Shown: positions 6,468 through 11,849 of the stretch, piece after piece | Layout: each line of letters begins with the position of its first letter | Position numbering within the stretch: position 1 is the stretch's first letter | From: Bacteroidales bacterium | Lineage (GTDB): Bacteria > Bacteroidota > Bacteroidia > Bacteroidales > P3 | Direction of reading: 5' to 3' | Assembly (NCBI GenBank): GCA_017647065.1 | Contig: JAGCLI010000168.1 | Location: forward strand, 1-11,849 | DNA length: 11,849 nucleotides | The notes under the pieces: generated by a model | Databases searched by the model: none | What the model was told of the DNA's origin: nothing | Seen by the model: only the letters and a program-made list of their open reading frames with translations | Position numbers and translations under genes: made by a program

Positions 6468-6500
6468 CAAAGTTAAGACATACTCTTAGGGACGAGTCAA
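6468..6500 (-). promoter_or_regulatory. merR promoter with long spacer and dyad operator
   Basis: On the minus strand TTG (6498-6500) and the -7 box TAACTTTG (6468-6475) are 22 nt apart, 3 nt longer than the 19 nt at the exbB and dksA promoters here. The spacer holds an imperfect dyad, with ACTC at 6482-6485 and GAGT at 6494-6497 inside outer GAC/GTC ends (6477-6479 and 6496-6498). MerR-type activators characteristically bind a dyad in an over-long spacer, so this is a good candidate autoregulatory site. Confidence 0.5.
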
Positions 6501-6583
6501 GAAAAAAATGAAATATTTTCAGCAGAATAAGGATAAGGTGTTATTTTTGAAGATATTCACATTAAAAATCATTATGACTATAT

Positions 6584-6622
6584 AAAAAAAGAGTCGTTCT
6601 AAAATAGAACAACTCTTTTTTT
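6584..6622 (-). terminator. Rho-independent terminator of the exb operon
   Basis: Two 17-nt arms (6584-6600 and 6606-6622) pair around a 5-nt loop. The core is GAGUUGUUCU with AGAACGACUC, containing one U-G wobble, and A/U runs extend it. The wobble pairs only in minus-strand RNA, and the run of seven U at its 3' side fits intrinsic termination. It starts 20 nt after the exbD stop and thus closes the exb operon. Confidence 0.88.
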
Positions 6623-6642
6623 GATTTTATTTAATCGAAGGT

Positions 6643-7113
6643 TTAATAAGTGTCTTTAACTCTTCGAGATGCTGCGTACATTATACGTAATGCTCCGATT
6701 TTTCTAAGTTCTTGTTTTACGTCTGTTACATCTCCCATCTTAACTTCTTTATCACATTTGATTGTTGTTGTTAAGAATGGTTTATCCGCTTCATCTCTTG
6801 CTGCTCTTTCTGATTCTATGAAAGTAGCTATATCACTTATTTCTCCGAATTGGTCGTTTAATTGAAAACGTGTTGCTGAACCGAATTTGCGTTCTTCAAT
6901 AGGAACTCCTATGTATATGTAACTTACCAACGATTTCTTTTCCAATTTTTGGATTTCAGATGCTTGTGGCACTGTTACTTTTACCATAAGAGAACTTTCT
7001 CTCATTGTTGTAATCACCATAAAGAAGAATATCAACATGAAGATGATATCAGACATAGAACCCATATTCAGTTCCGGAGTTTCTGATGAGCCTTTTTGTT
7101 TAAACTTTGCCAT
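6643..7113 (-). CDS. exbD: ExbD/TolR-family transporter subunit (last gene of exb operon)
   Basis: This 156-residue protein has the ExbD/TolR layout: a short basic cytoplasmic start, one transmembrane helix at about 20-37 carrying the essential aspartate D22 in GSMSDIIFMLIFF, and a periplasmic domain of about 115 residues. With ExbB-type channels such proteins couple proton flow to force on a TonB- or TolA-like partner. It differs clearly from the preceding ExbD in helix and periplasmic sequence, so the two are paralogues rather than a recent duplication. Its ATG shares one base with the stop of the preceding gene (TAATG), and a strong AGGAGG lies 9 nt upstream, favouring efficient restart. 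It is the last gene before the terminator. Confidence 0.9.
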   Translation of the reverse strand: MAKFKQKGSSETPELNMGSMSDIIFMLIFFFMVITTMRESSLMVKVTVPQASEIQKLEKKSLVSYIYIGVPIEERKFGSATRFQLNDQFGEISDIATFIESERAARDEADKPFLTTTIKCDKEVKMGDVTDVKQELRKIGALRIMYAASRRVKDTY

Positions 7114-7694
7114 TATTTATTTCCTCCTATATTTTTAGGTTCTGCTTCTGAAATCGCAATCGGAATTGCTTTGTCAATTGCTTCTCTTTGTGATTGTGTA
7201 GCATCTATGTATGCTCTTCCAAATCGTGCTTTTGACATTTCATCTCTCAATTCGTTTACAGCAGCTGTTAATTCATTTTGTACCATCAAATACATTTCGT
7301 ATGATGTACCTCTATCGTTTTGCAAAGAAATAACTCCTTTAGAAACTTCTACATCTCCTAATAATGGAATATTTCTTGTTTGCTTTTCAGGTAAGTTTGG
7401 TAAATTATCTGGATTTGATAAAAATTCTTTTGCTCTGTCTTTAAGTGCTGTAATATCACCTAATTCATTATTGAAAAGTAATTTATCGTCTTTGTTTACC
7501 AATACTACGAATGTATTTCTTCTGTGAATATCTGGCGGTTTAACGTTAGGGTCTGATGGCGGTGGCAAACGTCTTTGAATACCCATATCTGTATTGATTG
7601 AAGAAACCAACAAGAAAAAGGTCAATAGCAAAAACGATATGTCCGACATAGACGAAGCGTTAAGACCTGGTAACTTTTTCTTATTTCTTGCCAT
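7113..7694 (-). CDS. exbD: ExbD/TolR-family transporter subunit (first of two)
   Basis: This 193-residue ExbD/TolR protein has a basic N-terminus (ARNKKK), a single transmembrane helix at about 17-33 with the key aspartate D18 in SSMSDISFLLLTFFLLVSS, and a periplasmic part of about 155 residues. That part is longer than in classic ExbD (about 140 residues in total). It opens with a proline-rich segment, RRLPPPSDPNVKPP (41-54), which may act as a spacer through the peptidoglycan layer. It lies 6 nt after the four-helix membrane protein and overlaps the second exbD by one base. Having both genes side by side suggests a mixed ExbD dimer inside one ExbB channel, or two alternative complexes. No Shine-Dalgarno sequence precedes it. 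Confidence 0.9.
   Translation of the reverse strand: MARNKKKLPGLNASSMSDISFLLLTFFLLVSSINTDMGIQRRLPPPSDPNVKPPDIHRRNTFVVLVNKDDKLLFNNELGDITALKDRAKEFLSNPDNLPNLPEKQTRNIPLLGDVEVSKGVISLQNDRGTSYEMYLMVQNELTAAVNELRDEMSKARFGRAYIDATQSQREAIDKAIPIAISEAEPKNIGGNK
7123..7128 (-). promoter_or_regulatory. Strong Shine-Dalgarno before second exbD
   Basis: The minus strand carries AGGAGG, 9 nt before the ATG at 7113 and inside the end of the upstream exbD. Such sites are unusual in Bacteroidota, and most starts in this window have none, so it probably boosts translation of the last cistron. Confidence 0.7.
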
Positions 7695-7700
7695 AATTAA

Positions 7701-8171
7701 CTATTTTATTTTTTTAGAAATCTCTGCAAATAAAACAGATACTAAAACTCCGCCAAATAAGATATATACGGTATACATACAAGCACCTATTAATTTAGAG
7801 CTTGAATAGTCTGAACCTGTTTTTTCAAATACTTCTTGTGGTACGTCTGTTCCAGAAGAAAGCAAATAAGAAGCAACAAATACTACTATTAAAGCTACAA
7901 CTGCTATAATGATACCCATTTGTTTTTTTGGATCTTCTTTTAATCCTTTTATAACTTGCGCAAGTGCAAATACTATTGCTACTAATAAACTTGCTCCAAG
8001 TAATACTATAACTGACCAATATGCAACGTTCCATACTGCCATTGCTGATGATTGTCCGTCTATTGGAGCATCTTTGTCAAATAATAGTGCGTAAGCAACT
8101 GCACAAATTGAAGCTATAACTCCCCATATTAGGGCTACAGTCCAATATATTTTTCTATAATCTTTTTTCAT
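7701..8171 (-). CDS. Four-helix membrane protein of the exb operon, function unknown
   Basis: I do not recognise a named family in this 156-residue protein. It is very hydrophobic, with four predicted transmembrane helices at about 9-30, 52-74, 85-104 and 126-150. A short lysine-rich loop (75-84) lies between helices 2 and 3, and a Ser/Thr/acidic loop (105-125) between 3 and 4. The basic N-terminus and the KK-rich C-terminus predict both ends in the cytoplasm. There is no acidic residue buried in a helix that would suggest its own proton path, and no catalytic motif. It sits between exbB and the two exbD genes, 6 nt before the first exbD, so it is very likely an accessory or assembly subunit of that ExbB-ExbD machine. 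It has the strong ribosome-binding sequence AAGGAGG 4 nt before its ATG. The function is inferred only from context. Confidence 0.75.
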   Translation of the reverse strand: MKKDYRKIYWTVALIWGVIASICAVAYALLFDKDAPIDGQSSAMAVWNVAYWSVIVLLGASLLVAIVFALAQVIKGLKEDPKKQMGIIIAVVALIVVFVASYLLSSGTDVPQEVFEKTGSDYSSSKLIGACMYTVYILFGGVLVSVLFAEISKKIK

Positions 8172-8175
8172 TTTT

Positions 8176-8182
8176 CCTCCTT
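8176..8182 (-). promoter_or_regulatory. Strong Shine-Dalgarno before four-helix protein
   Basis: AAGGAGG on the minus strand ends 4 nt before the ATG at 8171. It fixes the start of the gene and, like the site before the second exbD, stands out against neighbours that have no such sequence. Confidence 0.75.
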
Positions 8183-8248
8183 GGTTTATAAAGTAATTAC
8201 TAATCTCAGTCCTTATCTTAAAAAGAACTACCTTTTCGTTAAAGAAAA

Positions 8249-9061
8249 TTACTTCTTACTATTTTTAACCAAGATGTCCATGAAAGTTATAGAAGAATCT
8301 TCCATTGTTGCAACTAAACCTTCTATTTTAGATAATAGGTAGTTGTAGCAAATTTGAAGAACTAATGCTGTGATCAAACCGAATACTGTTGTCAAAAGGG
8401 CAACTTTCATACCTCCTGCAACAACTGTTGGAGAAATATCACCTGCTTTTTCAATGTCATCGAATGCTTGAACCATACCAATAACTGTTCCTAAGAATCC
8501 GAATGAAGGTGCAATAGCAATAAACAATGAAATCCAAACCATGTTGTTTTCTAATCTTGCCATTTGAACTCCACCGTAAGAAGTTAATGATTTTTCTACA
8601 TCTTCTAAACCATTATCTATTCTTGATAATCCTTGGAAGAAGATAGAAGCAACTGGTCCTCTTGTGTTACGGCAAACGTCTTTTGCTCCTTCTACATTAC
8701 CTGCAACGATGTTTTCTTCAACCTTTTGTAATAACTTGTCTGCATTTGTTGTAGCAAGGTTAAGGTAAAGAATACGTTCGATAACTAATGCCAAACCTAA
8801 AATTAAACAAATAAGGATTGGAGTCATCCAACCAACACCACCTTCAATGTATTTTGTTTTCAATCCTTGGTGGAAAGATTTTTCTTCTGCAACTGGAGCA
8901 GCTGGTTCTTCTGCTGCAACTGCAGTGTCAGTTGATGTTACTGATTCTGTAGCAGAAACAGTTTCAGATTCAGTTTTTGCAGCATCTTGAGCAAAAACAT
9001 TGTTTGATAAACCTAATGTCAATACTACAACTATCGACAAATAAGCAAATACTTTTTTCAT
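8249..9061 (-). CDS. exbB: ExbB/TolQ/MotA-family proton channel subunit with signal-peptide-like start
   Basis: This 270-residue protein holds the three-helix ExbB/TolQ core: helix 1 at about 80-98 ending in ERILYL, helix 2 at about 172-195 with APSFGFLGTVIGMVQAF (185-201), and helix 3 at about 215-240 with ALLTTVFGLITAL. ExbB pentamers surround an ExbD dimer and form the proton path of an inner-membrane motor. Unusually for ExbB, the chain starts with a signal peptide (hydrophobic 4-19, likely cleavage after VFA-Q25). An extracytoplasmic Ala/Glu/Thr/Val-rich low-complexity segment of about 35 residues (26-61) follows. The core is standard; the extension is seen in some Bacteroidota ExbB proteins. 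It is the first gene of a four-gene operon with its own promoter. No TonB gene is in the window, so the driven partner is unknown. Confidence 0.92.
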   Translation of the reverse strand: MKKVFAYLSIVVVLTLGLSNNVFAQDAAKTESETVSATESVTSTDTAVAAEEPAAPVAEEKSFHQGLKTKYIEGGVGWMTPILICLILGLALVIERILYLNLATTNADKLLQKVEENIVAGNVEGAKDVCRNTRGPVASIFFQGLSRIDNGLEDVEKSLTSYGGVQMARLENNMVWISLFIAIAPSFGFLGTVIGMVQAFDDIEKAGDISPTVVAGGMKVALLTTVFGLITALVLQICYNYLLSKIEGLVATMEDSSITFMDILVKNSKK

Positions 9062-9126
9062 AGCGTTCTTTTTAAATTTATTGTTATTAATTATTTACTT
9101 TAAATTATTTTACTCTTATGAACTTG

Positions 9127-9156
9127 CAAAGTTACAATGTTATTTTTGAAATCCAA
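9127..9156 (-). promoter_or_regulatory. exb operon promoter (TTG-N19-TAACTTTG)
   Basis: On the minus strand, TTG at 9154-9156 is followed after exactly 19 nt by TAACTTTG at 9127-9134, a textbook Bacteroidota -33/-7 pair. The start of transcription would be near 9122, leaving a leader of about 60 nt before exbB. Confidence 0.75.
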
Positions 9157-9166
9157 TTTTTTAAAC

Positions 9167-9196
9167 AAAAAAATAACATTTTTTCAATGTTTTTTT
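9167..9196 (-). terminator. A/U-rich terminator after the CNNM-type gene
   Basis: In minus-strand RNA, AACAUU and AAUGUU (9186-9191 and 9175-9180) pair around a 5-nt loop, extended by flanking A and U runs after one mismatch, and are followed by AUUUUUUUG. It begins directly after the stop at 9197. The GC content is very low, so efficiency is uncertain. Confidence 0.55.
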
Positions 9197-10495
9197 CTAA
9201 TCTTCGTCATTTTTTGATAGTTTTTCAGGGTCAATACTAACTAAAATCTTATCAATTCTTGTAGAATCTAAATCTACAATCTCAAAGATAAATCTATCCC
9301 ACATTATTTTTTCGCCAACTTTTGGTATAGTCCCTGTTTGTTCAAGAATTAAACCTCCTAATGTATTGAAATCATTGTCTTGATAAAGTTCTTCTAAATC
9401 AAAATGACTAAGAAAATCATAAAAAGAATATTGTCCTCCAACTAAAAATGTACCATCTTCCCTTTCAATAAATTCATCTTCATCATCTTCTGTTTCAAGC
9501 TCAGAGGCATTTCCCACCAATGATTCTAAAATATTATTCATTGTTACCATTCCTACAACCATTCCAAACTCATCAATGACAAGAGCGTAATGTATCTTAT
9601 TTTCTTTAAAAGTTTCTAATGCGTCATAAACACTTATACTTTCATGTAAGTATTGAGGTTCTCTCATTATTTCTTTGACACTATTAAAAGTATCTAATTT
9701 ATTGAATAAGTCTTTTAGATATACTACACCAACGATATTATCAAGAGTTTTATCTGCAACAGGATATATATAATGTATATGTTGAGACAATTTTGCTTTG
9801 ACTGAATCTAAATTATCATTAGCATCTAACCATACAAACTCTGTTCTATGCGTCATAAGAGATGCAACATCTCTATCTCCCAAAGAAAACACTCTCTCAA
9901 CTATTTCTTTTTCTACCTCTTCTACTTCTCCACCTTCGGTACTATCACTAACAATTGCCTTAATTTCTTCTTCCGAGGCAGTATTCTTTTTTTTCTCTAT
10001 TCCAAACAAAGACATCAAACCTTGAGTAGAAATAGAAAGTAACCAAACAAGTGGATAGAATAATTTTTTAAGAAAATTCATTGGGGAAATAATAACACTC
10101 GCTATTTTTTCTGGATTATTCAATGCAAGTTTTTTAGGGAATAATTCTCCAATTACTAACGTTACATACGTTATCACAAGTACCACAACAACTCTTGCAA
10201 TAATTTCAGAATATTCAACTTCAAGTCCTATTTTGCTAATTATATCTGCAAAAGGTTTTATCAAATTATCGCCTGTGTACATACCTGTTACAAGCCCTAT
10301 TGCAGTAATTGCAATTTGAACTGTTGAGAGAAAATTATCGGGATTCTCTGCAACCTCTAATATTCTTTTTGAAGTCTTGTTACCTTTTTTAGAATCGGCA
10401 TCAAGTTTTGATTTTCTTGATGAAACGACCGCTGCCTCGGACATTGAAAATAGTCCATTAATGACAATTAATGCTAAAATTATAAGATATTCCAC
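9197..10495 (-). CDS. CNNM/CorC (HlyC/CorC)-family membrane protein with CBS domains
   Basis: This 432-residue protein has the standard order. An N-terminal DUF21/CNNM transmembrane domain (about 1-165) starts with LALIVINGLFSMSEAAVVSS and contains the conserved GELFPK at 116-121. A CBS pair (about 207-330) includes MTHRTEF and VIDEFGMVVGMVT, and a C-terminal CorC/HlyC domain (about 340-425) follows. Members are linked to magnesium or cobalt efflux. The Bacteroidota gliding protein GldE shares this architecture, but nothing here is specific for GldE. Translation starts at a GTG: no ATG lies upstream in the open frame, and the next ATG (M18) would remove half of helix 1. It is 13 nt after lspA and ends the dksA-like/lspA operon. 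The transported ion and direction are inferred from the family. Confidence 0.9.
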   Translation of the reverse strand: MEYLIILALIVINGLFSMSEAAVVSSRKSKLDADSKKGNKTSKRILEVAENPDNFLSTVQIAITAIGLVTGMYTGDNLIKPFADIISKIGLEVEYSEIIARVVVVLVITYVTLVIGELFPKKLALNNPEKIASVIISPMNFLKKLFYPLVWLLSISTQGLMSLFGIEKKKNTASEEEIKAIVSDSTEGGEVEEVEKEIVERVFSLGDRDVASLMTHRTEFVWLDANDNLDSVKAKLSQHIHYIYPVADKTLDNIVGVVYLKDLFNKLDTFNSVKEIMREPQYLHESISVYDALETFKENKIHYALVIDEFGMVVGMVTMNNILESLVGNASELETEDDEDEFIEREDGTFLVGGQYSFYDFLSHFDLEELYQDNDFNTLGGLILEQTGTIPKVGEKIMWDRFIFEIVDLDSTRIDKILVSIDPEKLSKNDED

Positions 10496-10508
10496 TGAAT
10501 TATCGTAG

Positions 10509-11150
10509 TTATTTATTAGTATCTTGCTCTATTTCCTCAAACGAAATAGTTTTCTTTTTATTATTAAGCACGAAAACAGAGACAACTAACAACCCAACAC
10601 CCACTGTAATTGCTATATCTGCTACATTAAAAATTGCATTGAAAAACTCAAAGTGATTTCCTCCAACAAAAGGAATCCATTGTGGAAGAGTTGTATCAAT
10701 CAAAGGGAAATAAAACATATCCACGACCTTCCCTAAACAAAGCGGAGCATAACCACCTGATTCTGGAAACAATTGTGCCGTTGTAAAAAATGTACTTTCC
10801 GAAAAGATAAGTCCATAAAATAAAGAGTCTATTATATTACCTACAGCCCCTGCAAAGATTAGAGTAAAGGCATAAATGACTAATTTATTCTCTTTCTTAA
10901 TAACAAGCTTTCTAAGGTAGAAAAAAATTAAGGTAGCCGCAACAATCCTAAATAGAGTAAGAATAAGCTTACCTACTTCTTCTCCAAAAGACATACCAAA
11001 AGCCATACCCTCATTTTCTATAAAATGTAATCTGCACCAATCACCTATAAGAAATAATTCTTCTCCGAGGGTAAAATTCAACTTTATCCAAAATTTAACT
11101 ATTTGGTCTATTAGAAGAATTATAAATATTACAATAAGAGGTTTCTTCAC
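10509..11150 (-). CDS. lspA: Lipoprotein signal peptidase (signal peptidase II)
   Basis: This inner-membrane aspartyl protease removes signal peptides from diacylated prolipoproteins. The family blocks are all present: DQIVK at 15-19, NEGMAFG at 46-52, GNIID with catalytic D108, and FNVADIAI with catalytic D178. Four membrane helices are visible. The protein is 213 residues, against about 164 in E. coli, because the two catalytic aspartates are 70 residues apart instead of about 27. The insert (about 116-168) is rich in Phe, Pro and Gly and should lie on the periplasmic side next to the active site. The residue after D108 is Ser rather than the common Arg. The start is a GTG, 6 nt after the dksA-like stop; no upstream ATG is available. 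Confidence 0.93.
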   Translation of the reverse strand: MKKPLIVIFIILLIDQIVKFWIKLNFTLGEELFLIGDWCRLHFIENEGMAFGMSFGEEVGKLILTLFRIVAATLIFFYLRKLVIKKENKLVIYAFTLIFAGAVGNIIDSLFYGLIFSESTFFTTAQLFPESGGYAPLCLGKVVDMFYFPLIDTTLPQWIPFVGGNHFEFFNAIFNVADIAITVGVGLLVVSVFVLNNKKKTISFEEIEQDTNK

Positions 11151-11156
11151 AAAACT

Positions 11157-11549
11157 CTATTTTTTATTTTGCATTAATTTCGCCTCAACACTCATAGTTG
11201 CGTGAGGAACAATACGTAATCTTTCCTTAGGAATCAATTTTCCTGTTACTCTACATACTCCATAAGTCTTGTTTTCAATTCTTATGAGAGCAGCTTCTAA
11301 ATCTTTAATAAATTTTTGCTGACGTGCAGCCAAGTTTGCATTATCTTCCTTACTTCTAATGCTTGCACCCTCTTCCAACACCTTAAAAGTAGGAGCTGTA
11401 TCACTCGCCTCAGAAGCATTGTTTGCAAAAGCTTCTGTCAATGTCTCAAGATTTTCTTTAGCTTTTGCTAATTTTTCTAAAATAATCGCTTTAAACTCTT
11501 GCAATTCCTCATCAGAATAACGCATGATTTTTTTATCTGTACCTTCCAT
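11157..11549 (-). CDS. DksA/TraR-like RNA-polymerase-binding protein lacking most zinc ligands
   Basis: This 130-residue protein matches the DksA/TraR family: an N-terminal helix, a long coiled coil, and the C-terminal globular part with YGVCRVTGKLIPKERLRIVP (96-115). The family's four zinc-binding cysteines are mostly replaced. Only C99 remains, and the other three positions are T102, S120 and A123. At the expected coiled-coil tip, E47-A-S-D50-T-A52 resembles the D-x-x-D-x-A tip with which E. coli DksA reaches the polymerase active site. A role in rRNA and amino-acid promoter control through the RNA polymerase secondary channel is therefore plausible. The conserved fold without zinc is like other cysteine-poor DksA proteins. 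It is the first gene of an operon with lspA (6 nt gap) and the CNNM-type gene, and its own promoter lies just upstream. Confidence 0.85.
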   Translation of the reverse strand: MEGTDKKIMRYSDEELQEFKAIILEKLAKAKENLETLTEAFANNASEASDTAPTFKVLEEGASIRSKEDNANLAARQQKFIKDLEAALIRIENKTYGVCRVTGKLIPKERLRIVPHATMSVEAKLMQNKK

Positions 11550-11568
11550 AACACTGATATTTGCAATG

Positions 11569-11598
11569 CAAATGTATGAATAAAATTAAAAAAAACAA
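11569..11598 (-). promoter_or_regulatory. dksA-lspA operon promoter (TTG-N19-TACATTTG)
   Basis: The minus strand has TTG at 11596-11598 and TACATTTG at 11569-11576 with exactly 19 nt between them, the same layout as the exb promoter. Transcription would begin near 11564, about 15 nt before the ATG. The TTG lies within the U-rich tail of the frr terminator. Confidence 0.7.
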
Positions 11599-11601
11599 TA
11601 A

Positions 11602-11639
11602 AGCCAAAGAAGTTTTTATAAAAAAGTACTTCTTTGGCT
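11602..11639 (-). terminator. Rho-independent terminator of frr
   Basis: AGCCAAAGAAGT (11602-11613 on the plus strand) is perfectly complementary to 11628-11639, giving a 12-bp stem around a 14-nt A/U loop that can pair further. In minus-strand RNA the stem is followed by UUUAUUGUUUUUUUU. It lies 12 nt after the frr stop. Confidence 0.9.
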
Positions 11640-11651
11640 CCAAGAAAAAAA

Positions 11652-11849
11652 CTAAATTGACATTATTTCTTTTTCCTTTGCTGCTATAACAGAATCAGTA
11701 TTCTTGATAAACTTATCAGTTACATCTTGCATTTCTTTTTCTACAGACTTTATTTCGTCCTCAGGCACACCTGCATCTTTAAGTTTTTTTACTTTTTCAA
11801 GAATATTTCTTCTTACATTTCTTATACTAACCTTTGCAGTTTCTCCTTC
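11652..11849 (-). CDS. frr: Ribosome recycling factor, C-terminal part (5' end beyond window)
   Basis: Reading the minus strand from the window edge gives 65 residues ending at a TAG at 11652-11654. The fragment contains ETAKVSIRNVRRN near its start, then KLKDAGVPEDEIKSVEKEMQ and DKFIKNTDSVIAAKEKEIM. This is the C-terminal long helix of domain I of ribosome recycling factor, including the conserved S-x-R-N-x-R-R motif that contacts 23S rRNA. RRF is about 185 residues, so roughly two thirds of the gene lies beyond position 11849. With EF-G it splits post-termination ribosomes. A strong terminator follows directly, so it is not co-transcribed with the dksA-like gene to any large extent. Confidence 0.95.
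   Translation of the reverse strand, partial: EGETAKVSIRNVRRNILEKVKKLKDAGVPEDEIKSVEKEMQDVTDKFIKNTDSVIAAKEKEIMSI

Noticed and set aside
6508..6585. A 25-codon plus-strand frame beginning with ATG between merR and the exb terminator.
   Set aside because: It has no ribosome-binding sequence or plus-strand promoter box, its end runs into the terminator stem, and the composition is that of random AT-rich sequence.
7096..7527. A 143-codon plus-strand frame opposite the first exbD gene.
   Set aside because: It is antisense to a well-supported exbD gene, has no recognisable domain, and arises from the codon pattern of the real gene.
8192..8201. The palindrome AGTAATTACT in the 77-nt gap between exbB and the four-helix gene.
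   Set aside because: A single 10-base AT-rich palindrome is expected by chance here, and no TAnnTTTG box or stable hairpin accompanies it.
9197..10495. Naming the CNNM/CorC-type protein GldE of the gliding machinery.
   Set aside because: The domain order is shared by many CorC/HlyC proteins and no other gld gene is in the window.

Overview
The window looks like chromosomal housekeeping DNA from a low-GC member of the Bacteroidota, probably of the Bacteroidales type. Three things point there. Several genes are preceded by a TAnnTTTG box, the -7 element used by Bacteroidota sigma factors, and in two cases a TTG lies exactly 19 nt upstream. The gene families have Bacteroidota traits: a two-exbD operon, a long LspA, and a DksA-like protein without its zinc-binding cysteines. 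Most starts also lack a Shine-Dalgarno sequence. No mobile element, phage gene, CRISPR array, rRNA or tRNA was seen, and no gene-free stretch exceeds 300 bases.

Layout, left to right. Positions 1-2614 (minus strand) form a tight three-gene operon with overlapping ends: a U32-family protein resembling the tRNA U34 hydroxylase TrhP, a PHP-type histidinol-phosphatase-like enzyme, and an MnmD-like wobble-uridine methyltransferase cut by the window edge. Positions 2615-2797 are a very AT-rich divergent promoter region in which CTTTG motifs between T-tracts recur every 21 bp. Positions 2798-4793 (plus strand) hold an ECF sigma factor, a single-pass membrane protein in the usual anti-sigma position, and a secreted, probably beta-barrel outer-membrane protein. 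This looks like a self-contained envelope-signalling module and is the least understood part of the window. Positions 4804-6439 (minus strand) carry trmN6 (tRNA1(Val) A37 methyltransferase) and a MerR/GyrI-type regulator whose own promoter looks MerR-controlled.

Positions 6643-9061 (minus strand) are an energy-transduction operon: exbB, a four-helix membrane protein of unknown function, and two different exbD genes, closed by a clear terminator. Positions 9197-11549 (minus strand) are a dksA-like gene, lspA and a CNNM/CorC-type membrane protein, again a tight operon. Its promoter sits against the terminator of the last gene, frr, whose 3' end is at 11652-11849.

Functional themes are tRNA anticodon-loop modification (three predicted enzymes), envelope energization and lipoprotein processing, and envelope-responsive transcription. 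Nothing here is a clearly new multi-gene system. The best candidates for undescribed biology are the sigma/membrane protein/barrel module with its phased promoter region, and the four-helix partner in the exb operon.
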